NCBI GenBank assembly: GCA_900696525.1
Contig: CAADGL010000015.1
Span: forward strand, 62,001-126,000
Length of the DNA stretch: 64,000 nt
Direction: 5' to 3'
Source of the DNA: an uncultured Planctomycetota bacterium
Lineage (GTDB): Bacteria > Planctomycetota > Phycisphaerae > UBA1845 > Fen-1342
Shown here: piece after piece, positions 1 to 8,123 of the stretch
Layout of the letters: every line of letters starts with the position of its first letter
Numbering within the stretch: position 1 is the first letter of the stretch
Position numbers and translations under genes: made by a program
Notes under the pieces: model-generated
What the model was told of the DNA's origin: nothing
What the model saw: only the letters and a program-made list of their open reading frames with translations
The model's database searches: none

Positions 1-56
1 GGGGAGGCGAGCACGGCGCAGGCGAGGCCGACTCCGAAAGCGGTTCTGGCGACCAT
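1..56 (-). CDS. N-terminus of a secreted protein, cut by the window edge
   Basis: Reading leftwards from an ATG at 56, the only visible peptide is MVARTAFGVGLACAVLAS: a basic residue followed by a hydrophobic run, like a Sec signal peptide. A GAGAGG-like ribosome binding site lies about eight bases upstream. The rest of the gene is outside the window, so no function can be given. The short length makes the call tentative. Confidence 0.45.
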   Translation of the reverse strand, partial: MVARTAFGVGLACAVLAS

Positions 57-222
57 TCCAATACCTCTCGGAAGGGGTCCCGGTGTTTCCCGGACACCGG
101 GAACGCGGGACAGGCCCGCGGAGTGTACACCGTACCGCCGACGGGTTGCAGAAGTCAACGCGGGATCAGTGTGCGTCATAGGCCACGTCAGAATAATCTG
201 TCCCGTTACCGCTCTCGGCCGG

Positions 223-251
223 TCGACAGCGGCACGGACGTTGCCTATAGT
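223..251 (+). promoter_or_regulatory. Putative sigma-70 promoter for the oxidoreductase gene
   Basis: A TCGACA -35 box (223-228) and a TATAGT -10 box (246-251) are separated by 17 bases. A start near 258 would give a leader of about 50 bases before the ATG at 310. Both boxes are one base from consensus. This is a motif reading only. Confidence 0.5.
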
Positions 252-309
252 CCGCCCCCGAAACGGCGAACCAGGCAGATCGCGGTACGCGTTTTCGAAG
301 GAACTCGAC

Positions 310-1506
310 ATGTCGGGCATCTGCAACGTGGCGTTGCTCGGCCAGAAGTTCATGGGCCGGGCACACAGCAACGCCTACCTGAAGGTGGACAAGTTCTTCA
401 ACGTCCCCATTCGCCCGGTGATGCACACGATCGCGGGCCTGGACCTGATCTCCCTCGCGCCGTTCGCAAGCCGTTGGGGTTGGAAGAACTACAGCACCTC
501 CTGGAAGGAGGTCGTCAAAGACCCCAACGTCCACCTCGTCGACGTCAGCACGCCCAACTACATGCACGCCGACCAGGCGCTCGCCGCCCTCAGCAACGGC
601 AAGCACGTCGCCTGCGAGAAGCCGCTCGCCGACACGCTCAAGGACGCGCGGGCCATGAAGTCCGCCGCCGCACGGGCTTCGAAGTGCAGGACGTTCGTCT
701 GGTACAACTACCGGCGCTGCCCGGCGGTGGCCCTGGCGCATCAACTCGTGCGCGAGGGACGCATCGGGCGCATCTACCACGTCCGCGCGCAGTATCTCCA
801 AAGCTGGGGCGTGCCCGAGACGCCGCTCGTCTGGCGCTTCCAGAAAAAGTACGCCGGGTCCGGCGCTCACGGCGACCTGAACGCGCACATCATCGACATG
901 GCGCGGTTCGTGACCGGCCAGGAGATCGTCGAGGTGAACGGGGCCGTGGCTGAGACCTTCGTCACGCACCGCGAAGTGCCCGAGCCGCCCGCCAAGCCGA
1001 TCGCCGGCCGCACGCGCTCCGCCGCAACCCGGAAGAAGACGATGGGCAAGAGCGACGTGGACGACTGCGTGCTGTTCCTGGCGCGGCTGAGTGGCGGCGG
1101 AGTGGCGAGCTTCGAGGCGTCGCGGCTGGCGATCGGGCATCAGAACAACAACATGATCGAGATCAACGGCGAGCACGGGGCACTGCGCTTCTCGTTCGAG
1201 GACATGAACCTGCTGTGGTACTACGATGCGCGCGAGGAGGCCCGCACCGCGGGCTGGCGGCGGATCATGTGCACCTCTGCCAGGAACCACCCCTACGCGG
1301 GCGCCTGGTGGCCCGACGCGCACGTCATCGGCTACGAGCACACCTTCGTGAACATGGTGGCGGACATGATGGCGGTCCTGGCCGGAGAGGAGCCGATCGT
1401 GCCGCTGCCCACCTTCGCCGACGCATACGAAACGCAGCGCGTGCTCGAAGCGGCGCTGATGTCGGCCAAGGAGCGCTCCGCGATCAAGCTCAGCGAAGTG
1501 AAGTGA
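310..1506 (+). CDS. Gfo/Idh/MocA-family oxidoreductase
   Basis: 398-residue protein beginning MSGICNVALLGQKFMGRAHS, with the N-terminal Rossmann strand typical of NAD(P)-dependent sugar and inositol dehydrogenases. The EKPLADT motif near residue 100 is the family's conserved EKP element, whose Lys takes part in catalysis or cofactor binding. The C-terminal half has the mixed sheet of the family (GEHGALRFSFEDMNLL). No signal peptide is visible, so it should act in the cytoplasm. The ATG at 310 is chosen because GAAGGA lies at 297-302; an in-frame start at 169 would precede the promoter boxes at 223-251. The gene stands alone, so the substrate cannot be inferred. Confidence 0.85.
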   Translation: MSGICNVALLGQKFMGRAHSNAYLKVDKFFNVPIRPVMHTIAGLDLISLAPFASRWGWKNYSTSWKEVVKDPNVHLVDVSTPNYMHADQALAALSNGKHVACEKPLADTLKDARAMKSAAARASKCRTFVWYNYRRCPAVALAHQLVREGRIGRIYHVRAQYLQSWGVPETPLVWRFQKKYAGSGAHGDLNAHIIDMARFVTGQEIVEVNGAVAETFVTHREVPEPPAKPIAGRTRSAATRKKTMGKSDVDDCVLFLARLSGGGVASFEASRLAIGHQNNNMIEINGEHGALRFSFEDMNLLWYYDAREEARTAGWRRIMCTSARNHPYAGAWWPDAHVIGYEHTFVNMVADMMAVLAGEEPIVPLPTFADAYETQRVLEAALMSAKERSAIKLSEVK

Positions 1507-1711
1507 CGTGAAGTGAAGCGGGCGGAACGTGCGGCTTCGTGCGACCGTGACGCCAAGCGCGGCAACGGGCCACGGGCGCCGCCGGACGTGGTCCGAGGGG
1601 CGCGCCGGCTTGCGCCCGCCTTTCCGCCGCGTTCACGATCCCGGGGCGTGGACTTGCACCCGCGCGGCGCGGTAGACTTCCGGTTTACGCTCATGGCAAG
1701 GGTCGGCGCCC

Positions 1712-2185
1712 ATGGATCTCTCAAGCATTCTCACGTTGGACCGCATCCGCGTGCCGCTCGTCTCCGGCGAGAAGACCGGCATCATCACCGAGCTGATCGA
1801 CCTGCTCGCGGAGCGCGGCGCCCTGCGAAACCGCGACGCCGTCCTCGAGGCGGTCTTGAAGCGCGAGGCCGAACGCACCACTGGTATCGGTTACGGCCTC
1901 GCCATCCCGCACGGCAAGAGCGACGGCTGCACGCAGCTCGCCGTCGCCGCCGGCAAGCCCGCCGCGCCCGTCGATTTCCAGAGCCTCGATCGGCGCCCCG
2001 TCACGTTCGTCGTGCTCCTGGTCAGCCCGCCCGACCAGACCGGCCCCCACATCCAGGCCCTCGCGAAGGTCAGCCGGCTCATGAACATCGAGGAATTCCG
2101 CAAGCGCGTCGACCTCGCCCGCACCCCCGAAGAGCTCTTCGACGCCATCCGCGCCACCGAAGCCGGCGAGCACACCCCACGCTGA
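1712..2185 (+). CDS. PTS fructose/nitrogen-type EIIA domain protein
   Basis: 157-residue single-domain protein matching the PTS EIIA-2 (fructose/mannitol/PtsN) fold. The phosphorylatable His is His67 in GLAIPHGKSDG, and the flanking ERTTGIGYG segment fits the family. No EIIB, EIIC, HPr or EI gene lies nearby, which points to a regulatory (PtsN-like) role rather than sugar uptake. An AAGGG element precedes the ATG. The next gene, mtnP, starts 28 bases downstream on the same strand, so the two may be co-transcribed. Confidence 0.85.
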   Translation: MDLSSILTLDRIRVPLVSGEKTGIITELIDLLAERGALRNRDAVLEAVLKREAERTTGIGYGLAIPHGKSDGCTQLAVAAGKPAAPVDFQSLDRRPVTFVVLLVSPPDQTGPHIQALAKVSRLMNIEEFRKRVDLARTPEELFDAIRATEAGEHTPR

Positions 2186-2213
2186 TTCACCGCCCGCCCG
2201 AAAGGAACGCCGC

Positions 2214-3095
2214 ATGAGAATCGGCCTGATCGGCGGAACCGGACTGGGCGACGCCCTGCTGGGCGAGGCGCGCGGCGAGCGGCGCTGGGTGGACACGCCC
2301 TTCGGCCGCACGAGCAGCCCGATCGAGCTCGTCGAGTGGCACGGCGTGCCGCTGGCGATCCTGGCGCGCCACGGCGAGGGTCACACGTTCAACCCCTCCC
2401 AGGTGCCCTACCGCGCGAACATCTACGCCCTGAAATCGCTCGGCGTGACGCACATCCTGGCCGGCGGCGCGGTCGGGTCGCTGCGCGAGGAGATCCGCCC
2501 GCGCGACCTCGTGCTCGTCGATCAGCTCATCGACCGCACCCACCAGCGCCCGACGACCTTCTTCGACGACGGCCTGGCCGTGCACGTCGAGTTCGCCCAG
2601 CCGATGTGCGCCGCCCTGCGCGACATCCTGCTGTCGGCGGCGGCCGCCGTGAAAACCACCGTTCACCCGCGCGGAACCTACGTCTGCATCGAGGGCCCGG
2701 CGTTCAGCACCGTCGCCGAGTCGCAGATGCATCGCGCCTGGGGCGCCGACCTGGTCGGAATGACCGCCCTGCCCGAGGCCAAGCTGGCGCGCGAGGCCGA
2801 GATCTGCTACGCGCTCGTCGCCCTGGTCACCGACTACGACTGCTGGAAGCCCCACTCCCCCGGCATCACGCCTCAGGCCCTGCTCGAAGAGATCATCGAC
2901 CACCTCAAGGCCGCGACCGGCAACGCCGTCGCCCTGCTGCGCGCCGCGATCGAACGCATCGCCCAGCGCCCCCCGGCCCGCTCGCACGTCCACGACGCCC
3001 TGCAACTGGCGATCTGGACCAAACGCGCCGAAATCCCCCACGAGACGTTCGAACGCTACGGCGTCCTGCTCGAGAAGTACCGCCGGCGCGATTGA
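2214..3095 (+). CDS. mtnP: S-methyl-5'-thioadenosine phosphorylase (PNP/MTAP family 2)
   Basis: 293 residues. Starts MRIGLIGGTGLGD and carries the phosphate-binding RHGEGH (residues 52-57), the CIEGPAFSTVAES element and the base/ribose-binding GMTALPEAKLAREAEICYA-type segment typical of MTA phosphorylases. It would cleave methylthioadenosine to adenine and methylthioribose-1-phosphate in methionine salvage. The length is normal for the family. AAAGGA precedes the ATG. A related purine nucleoside specificity (inosine or guanosine) cannot be ruled out by reading alone. No other mtn salvage genes are in the window. Confidence 0.88.
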   Translation: MRIGLIGGTGLGDALLGEARGERRWVDTPFGRTSSPIELVEWHGVPLAILARHGEGHTFNPSQVPYRANIYALKSLGVTHILAGGAVGSLREEIRPRDLVLVDQLIDRTHQRPTTFFDDGLAVHVEFAQPMCAALRDILLSAAAAVKTTVHPRGTYVCIEGPAFSTVAESQMHRAWGADLVGMTALPEAKLAREAEICYALVALVTDYDCWKPHSPGITPQALLEEIIDHLKAATGNAVALLRAAIERIAQRPPARSHVHDALQLAIWTKRAEIPHETFERYGVLLEKYRRRD

Positions 3096-3117
3096 GGATT
3101 CCCCGAAACCGCCGGAC

Positions 3118-4965
3118 TCAGGCCACAGCGGCGCCACCCCGGCGGGTCATCACCACGACGCCCGCGCCGCACACAACGAGCGCCAGCACGATCAGCCCCA
3201 GCGTGGACGAAGCCGGAATAACGGAGGCCGGGCCGTTGACGATCACCAGCGGCGCGAGCTGCGGCAACTGGCCCATGACCAGGTTTGCCGACGGGTCGAC
3301 GCCGGTCGTGACATCCACCCATTGCCCGCCGAGCAGCGCCAGAAGGCGAATGCCGGACTCGCTACCCTCGACGTCGGTGCTGTGGTAAGGAACGGCGACG
3401 TGGACCGGCCCGGGGTTCAGTGGAACATCGGAGAAGAATTGGTAGTAGTGCTCGTGCTGGCTGCCGTGGCCCGCGGGCAGCGGCGTCAGCGGCGCGCCGC
3501 CCATGGTGATGACGTGGAGCTTGCCCGGCGCCGCCGAGCCCGGCAGCGTCAGCCGCATCATCGTCGGCGCATCGCCGGAGTACAGCGGCGACACGTAGGC
3601 GAGCTGCTGCTGAGGACCGGGCAGCAGGTCCAGTGCGCCGGCCTGGTCGTGGTAGACGAGCACCGAGGCGCTGGTCTCGCTGCCGAGCACGTCGAAGCTG
3701 CGGGCCACGACCGCGTACTCGTGAATGACGTCCGGCTCGAGGCCGAAGAGCTGCCACTGGGGCCCCGGCGTCTCGGCAACGCGGTCGCCCGTGTTCATGT
3801 CGTACACCTCGTACAGCGCGACGTTCGGGTCGGACACCGGCTCCCAGGCGACGAGCGCCGAGACGCTCTCCGGCGTCACGTCGATGAGCCCCATCGCGAC
3901 GCGCGCGGGGGCGCCGGGCGGGTTCTCAGGTGAGACCGCGGCGACCGTGTGACCGTTGCCGGGCGGGAGCGCCCCGTCGCTGACGGTGCCGTTTCCGTCG
4001 GTGGTGGGCGTGATGACTTTGACGGCCTCCTTCACCTTGCCCGGGCCGGTGTAGGTGACCGTGATCGATCCGCCATTGGGAATGTCGCTATTCGATCCGT
4101 CCTTCCAGAAGTGGATGTAGCACCGGTTGCCTTCCTGCTTGACGTCCCACTGCCAGCCGGCGGGCAGGCCGCTCACCTGGTAGTTGGTCTTCGTGCAGTC
4201 GGAGACCCAGACGTGCAGGTCCTTCGTCGGCCTGTGCGGCGGGTAGTAGACGGTGTAGGTGATCTTGGTGCCGGCGGCGGGGTTGTTCGGATCGACGGGC
4301 TCGGCCTTGCTCTCGGTGGTGTTGGCGGGGCTCATGGTCAGGATGCCCGCGATGTTGACGTCCTTGTCGTCGTGCTTCATCTGCATCTTGCCGTCGACGA
4401 ACTTCATCTCGCCGGTCTTGAATCCGCCGGTGGCCGGGTCCATGTATTCGCAGGAGCGCGTGTCGCCGGCGCCGGTGATGTTCTTGACGGTGACGTAGTG
4501 GTTGATCTGGTTGCCGTCCTCGTCCTTGTAGCTGAGCAGCAGAAGGATGTCCTCGTTGTGCGAGAACTCCGAGTCGAGGTAGTCGAAGCTCCCGTAGTCG
4601 GACTTCTTGTCGGGCAGCTTGGCCTGGAGCTGGCCCTTGTACGCCGTGCCGTTGACCAGCTTGTTCATCGCCTTCATGAGCTTGTGCGCCCAGGTGCCGT
4701 TCTCGCCCGTCTCCGCGTCGGTCTCGAGCTGGTTCTCGAAGTCCTTGAGCCCGTTTCCGCCGTTGCCGGCCTTCAGGTCCGGGTAGCCGTTCTGCTGAAA
4801 CCACTTCAGGCACGAAGCCGCCGCCGCCGGCCCGCAGTCGTTATCCCCGTCCTGCTCGTTTCCGGGGACGTTGTGCTGGGCGGCGGCGATCGGCGTCAGC
4901 GCCGGCAACAGCAGAACGAGGGAGAACAATGCCCGCCCAAACAAACGCGCGCTGGTTCCGTTCAC
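3118..4965 (-). CDS. Secreted C39-like peptidase-domain protein with IPTL-CTERM-like sorting tail
   Basis: 615 residues. A signal peptide (residues 1-29, ending AAAQ) is followed by a papain/C39-like domain. Cys44 sits in DNDCGPAAAASC, His156 in NQINHYVTV and Asp176 in EYMDP, which together give a plausible Cys-His-Asp triad. The middle region (about 230-480) looks like beta-sandwich or fibronectin-like modules. The tail reads VIPASSTLGLIVLAL..., then a hydrophobic helix and VVVMTRR. That is a signal-helix-basic arrangement close to IPTL-CTERM, with Ala-Ser-Ser in place of the usual Thr-Leu-Ser-Glu-Trp. Such tails are handled by exosortase H, and a candidate lies at 19234-19860. Activity on peptides is inferred. 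Confidence 0.72.
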   Translation of the reverse strand: MNGTSARLFGRALFSLVLLLPALTPIAAAQHNVPGNEQDGDNDCGPAAAASCLKWFQQNGYPDLKAGNGGNGLKDFENQLETDAETGENGTWAHKLMKAMNKLVNGTAYKGQLQAKLPDKKSDYGSFDYLDSEFSHNEDILLLLSYKDEDGNQINHYVTVKNITGAGDTRSCEYMDPATGGFKTGEMKFVDGKMQMKHDDKDVNIAGILTMSPANTTESKAEPVDPNNPAAGTKITYTVYYPPHRPTKDLHVWVSDCTKTNYQVSGLPAGWQWDVKQEGNRCYIHFWKDGSNSDIPNGGSITVTYTGPGKVKEAVKVITPTTDGNGTVSDGALPPGNGHTVAAVSPENPPGAPARVAMGLIDVTPESVSALVAWEPVSDPNVALYEVYDMNTGDRVAETPGPQWQLFGLEPDVIHEYAVVARSFDVLGSETSASVLVYHDQAGALDLLPGPQQQLAYVSPLYSGDAPTMMRLTLPGSAAPGKLHVITMGGAPLTPLPAGHGSQHEHYYQFFSDVPLNPGPVHVAVPYHSTDVEGSESGIRLLALLGGQWVDVTTGVDPSANLVMGQLPQLAPLVIVNGPASVIPASSTLGLIVLALVVCGAGVVVMTRRGGAAVA

Positions 4966-5108
4966 GTATCGCCCTCCGGACGTTTCGGCTCCGAGACTGG
5001 CCCCTGTGAGACAGGCCCCGACATGGCGCGCCGCGCTACAGTGCGCGACGCCGCCCTACATCATAACCGCATTTCCTGGGGATCGAAGCCCTTTTTGGCG
5101 CCGTGTAG

Positions 5109-5420
5109 CGCTCCCGGCCAGCGCCTTGCATCACATCGAGCAGCGCTCTTGCATGCCTGATCTGCACCTTCGACAATCCCTGCTCTGGGGGTACGTTTGA
5201 GGTGTGCATCTGCAACTCGCACGGAGCGACGGTGATAACCATCGACGCGCCCACGTGCCCGACTCAGCCTGGTCCATGGGTGGGACCACCCAGCGGCGGT
5301 GGCACCATCTACTGGGGCTGCTCTCCCGGGTGTATGATCAGCACGCAGGTCGTGTCCGGCACTTGGGGCACCATCGCCAGTTGTGACGATATCTTTGTGA
5401 GCGCATACAACACGCAGTAG
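5109..5420 (+). pseudogene. Remnant of a cysteine-rich secreted protein lacking a start
   Basis: An open frame runs from just after a TAG at 5106 to a TAG at 5418. The recognisable protein part begins near 5160 (LICTFDNPCSGGTFEVCICN) and ends SCDDIFVSAYNTQ. It holds about seven cysteines and Gly/Thr-rich turns, like a small extracellular domain. A GTG at 5202 would give 72 residues but would discard clear coding sequence upstream, and no ATG or signal peptide is in frame. I read it as a truncated or frameshifted gene. It is followed at once by the frameshifted gene at 5448-5930. No family recognised. Confidence 0.4.
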
Positions 5421-5447
5421 GCTTTCACACAATCAAAGCAGATTTTC

Positions 5448-5930
5448 ATGAGCAGGCGCTTCTGGGCTTGTGTCCTCGCGGGCGCGCTGCCCGTTCTGGG
5501 CGCCGGGCTCCTCGCAGGGGCCCTGGCTGGCGAGCGCAGCGCAGTGCCGAAAAGCTGCGCGTGGCTGGCTTCGAGCGCATCGCGCAGTGTGCCGATGGAT
5601 ACTGGTATGCCACACTCAGCAAGACCATCCTGGACCCCGACAACAACAACCGCCCCTGCCGGGCCGTAGCCTTTCAGCTCATCGCCAAGCACGACCTGGC
5701 CGGCAACGACCCTGACGCTCCCTGGCAGCAGTCAGTCGGCGGATTGTGGCTCATGCCGCTACCAGTCCGAAACGCTCGACGCGGGCTGGGCCGGCTTCGC
5801 TCGGCGCGGGGAGAGCGCGCCACTGTTTCGCTTCGGCGCGACCATCCGCCCGGCCAATGGCAAGACTTGGGGCCAGGTGGCAGGCCGCGATGATCTGACC
5901 GTCCAGGTTCAGGGAAGAACGGGCGAGTAA
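5448..5930 (+). pseudogene. Secreted protein gene disrupted by two compensating frameshifts
   Basis: The gene begins with an ATG and a convincing signal peptide (MSRRFWACVLAGALPVLGAG). Near 5535-5555 the sensible reading moves to another frame (EKLRVAGFERIAQCADGYWY). Near 5755 it returns to the first frame (YQSETLDAGWAGFARRGESA) and ends at TAA 5928-5930. One base lost near 5540 and one C gained near 5755 would restore a single reading frame of about 160 residues. The product is unknown; it has one or two Cys and is rich in Asn/Asp in the middle. This is either a decaying gene or a pair of indel errors in the sequence. Confidence 0.55.
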
Positions 5931-5984
5931 CGCGCGCCGCCGCGCTCAGCGCCCAGCCCGCCGCGCACGACTGCGCGCTGCGGT

Positions 5985-7118
5985 TCAAGCGCCTGAGTCG
6001 GGCCGGGCAACCAGCAGCCCGTCCACGGGGTGATCGGCGGCAAGCCGGAAGTACGCCCGCGCGATCGCCGCGTAGCCGGCGGCGCCCGCCTCTAACTCGG
6101 GCAGGGTCACGTACTCGTTCGGCGTGTGCGAGCGGGCGGAGTCTCCCGGACCGATCTTCACGCTGGGCACTCCCTGCAAATACAGCATGTCGCTCATCGT
6201 CGGGCTGCCGGCCGGCCGGGCGCCGGGCCGCGCTTCCAGCACCGCCCGCACGATCAGCTCGCGCGGGTCCGTCTCAACCGGCACGAGCCGCTCACTGTGA
6301 ACGTGCAGCTCGCTGCGCAGCGCCGCCCGCAGCCGCTCGACCAGCGCGCCGTGCGATTCCAGCGGCGTCGTCCGCACATCCAGCAGGAACTCGCATGCAT
6401 CGGGCACCACGTTGTTCGCGATGCCGCCCGATATCCGCGTGACGTGCGCATGGCAGCGGCCCAGCAGCGGGTGCGCCGGCCCCCAGTCGAACGACCGCAG
6501 CCGCACCAGGTCCTCCGCCGCCGTGAAGATCGCGTTGCGGCCGGAGTCTGGCGGCGTGTTGGCCGGGTGGCCGGCCTGCCCGCGGGCGACGCCCCTCAGG
6601 ATCAGCAGGCCGCGCTGCGCGATCATGGGCGTCATGGACGTCGGCTCACCAACTAGGGCGGCGTCGATCGGCCGGATCGCCTCGAGGATCGTGCCGAGCC
6701 CCTGCCCGCTGATCTCCTCCTCGGCCGTCAGGGCCAGCACGACCGTGCCGTCGAGGCGCTGCCCGCTGCGCAGGGCCGCGTGCAGCCCGAGCACGGTCTC
6801 GATCATGCAACAGACGCAGCCCTTGGCGTCGTTCGCGCCCAGGCCGGCCAGGCGGTCGGCGACGCGCGCCGGCGTCCACGGGTCGCCCGCCCACCCGCCG
6901 CCGGGCGGCACGGTGTCCAGGTGTGAATTCAGCAGCAGGCGCGGCCGCTCGCGGTCGCCAACCGTGCACCAGACGTTGTTGCCGCGGCGCTCGACGCGCA
7001 GACCGGCGGCGCGCAGCTCGTCGGCCACCATGTCGGCCAGCGCCGCTTCCTCGCGCGAGACGCTGCGCACCGCGACGTAGCGGGCAAGGCGGGCGAAAAG
7101 GTCCGATTTGCTGCTCAT
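5985..7118 (-). CDS. argE: N-acyl-ornithine/citrulline deacylase, M20 peptidase family (ArgE-like)
   Basis: 377 residues. M20 metal-site residues are visible: His66 and Asp68 in NSHLDTV, Asp97 in GANDAKG, the catalytic Glu133 with Glu134 in TAEEE, and Glu158 in GEPT. It should remove the acyl group from the acylated arginine-pathway intermediate. In operons with an N-acylornithine transcarbamylase (argF', 8124-9134) the expected substrate is N-acetyl- or N-succinyl-citrulline rather than acetylornithine. It is the last gene of the arginine operon and its ATG overlaps the argB stop by four bases (ATGA). A DapE-like desuccinylase role is the main alternative. Confidence 0.82.
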   Translation of the reverse strand: MSSKSDLFARLARYVAVRSVSREEAALADMVADELRAAGLRVERRGNNVWCTVGDRERPRLLLNSHLDTVPPGGGWAGDPWTPARVADRLAGLGANDAKGCVCCMIETVLGLHAALRSGQRLDGTVVLALTAEEEISGQGLGTILEAIRPIDAALVGEPTSMTPMIAQRGLLILRGVARGQAGHPANTPPDSGRNAIFTAAEDLVRLRSFDWGPAHPLLGRCHAHVTRISGGIANNVVPDACEFLLDVRTTPLESHGALVERLRAALRSELHVHSERLVPVETDPRELIVRAVLEARPGARPAGSPTMSDMLYLQGVPSVKIGPGDSARSHTPNEYVTLPELEAGAAGYAAIARAYFRLAADHPVDGLLVARPDSGA

Positions 7119-8080
7119 GGGCCAAGGCCCGGCTGGAGGCAGCCCGGCTCTGACGCGGGGCTTGCCTTGTCAGCGACACCGGCGTCGCGCCGCGCGACGA
7201 TCAACGTGCCGCTGCCCTCGTTGGTGAACACCTCGGCCAGCAGCGCGTCGCTCGCCGTCCCGTTGACGATGTGCACGCGCGCCACGCCGCCGCGCAGCGC
7301 CGCCGCGCACGCCGCGAGCTTCGGCAGCATGCCCCCGCCGACGACGCCGCGCTCGATCAGCCGCTGCATCTCATCCAGGTCGAGATAGGCGTGCAGCGTG
7401 CCGGGGTCGGCAGGATTGTCCATCACGCCGTCAACGTTCGTCACCAGGAAGTACTTCACGGCCCGCAGGCCGATCGCCAGCCGCGTCGCGATCGTGTCGG
7501 CGTTGACGTTGAGGATGTTGCCGGCGTCGTCCGCGGCAAGCGAGCAGACCACCGGCACGTATCCGCCTGCCAGCAGGTGCTCGACCGCCGCCGGGTTGAC
7601 CTGGGCAATGTCTCCGACGTGGCCGAAATCCACCTGCCGCGTGGCGCCCGTGCTCGGATCGGTGACGGTCTGCACCGGCCGGCGCGTGGCCGTAATCAGT
7701 CCGCCGTCGATGCCGCTGAGACCGACCGCGGGGACGCCGAACGTGCGCAGCGTGGCCAGCAGGTTGGTGTTGACCGTCCCCGCGAAGGCCATTTTGCAGA
7801 CTTCGAGCGTGGCATCGTCGGTGATCCGCCGCCCGGCGAAGATGTCGGGCGCTTGGCCAAGGCGGCGCGAAAGCGCCGTGGCCTGCTCGCCGGCGCCGTG
7901 CACCAGCACCACGCGGATGCCCACCTGATGCAGCAGCGCGAGCTGCTCGGCGATGTGGTCCAGCGTGCGGCCCGGGTCGCACAGCGCCCCGCCGAGCTTC
8001 ACGACAAAGACCCCGCCCTTGTAGGCCCGGATATACGGGATCGCCGTCCGCAAGGCTTTCAGGTTGGCTTGAACGTGCAT
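7115..8080 (-). CDS. argB: N-acetylglutamate kinase (amino-acid kinase family)
   Basis: 321 residues. Shows the amino-acid kinase pattern: VVKLGG near residue 26, VHGAG, FAGTVNT and the ATP-binding VTNVDGVMD segment. The ribosome binding site GGGAGG just upstream decides for the ATG at 8080 over one at 8098. It phosphorylates N-acylglutamate, the second step of arginine synthesis. The C-terminal 25 residues beyond the usual end look unstructured. Coupled to argE by a four-base overlap; 43 bases separate it from argF'. If the pathway is succinylated (see argF'), the substrate would be N-succinylglutamate. Confidence 0.88.
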   Translation of the reverse strand: MHVQANLKALRTAIPYIRAYKGGVFVVKLGGALCDPGRTLDHIAEQLALLHQVGIRVVLVHGAGEQATALSRRLGQAPDIFAGRRITDDATLEVCKMAFAGTVNTNLLATLRTFGVPAVGLSGIDGGLITATRRPVQTVTDPSTGATRQVDFGHVGDIAQVNPAAVEHLLAGGYVPVVCSLAADDAGNILNVNADTIATRLAIGLRAVKYFLVTNVDGVMDNPADPGTLHAYLDLDEMQRLIERGVVGGGMLPKLAACAAALRGGVARVHIVNGTASDALLAEVFTNEGSGTLIVARRDAGVADKASPASEPGCLQPGLGP

Positions 8081-8123
8081 CTCGCCTCCCGCCGTCATGG
8101 ACCCCCGGCCGTCAAGGCCCAGC

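Noticed and set aside
5202-5420. A 72-residue gene with a GTG start
   Set aside because: Plausible coding sequence extends upstream of the GTG in the same frame, so the start is not real; treated as a remnant.
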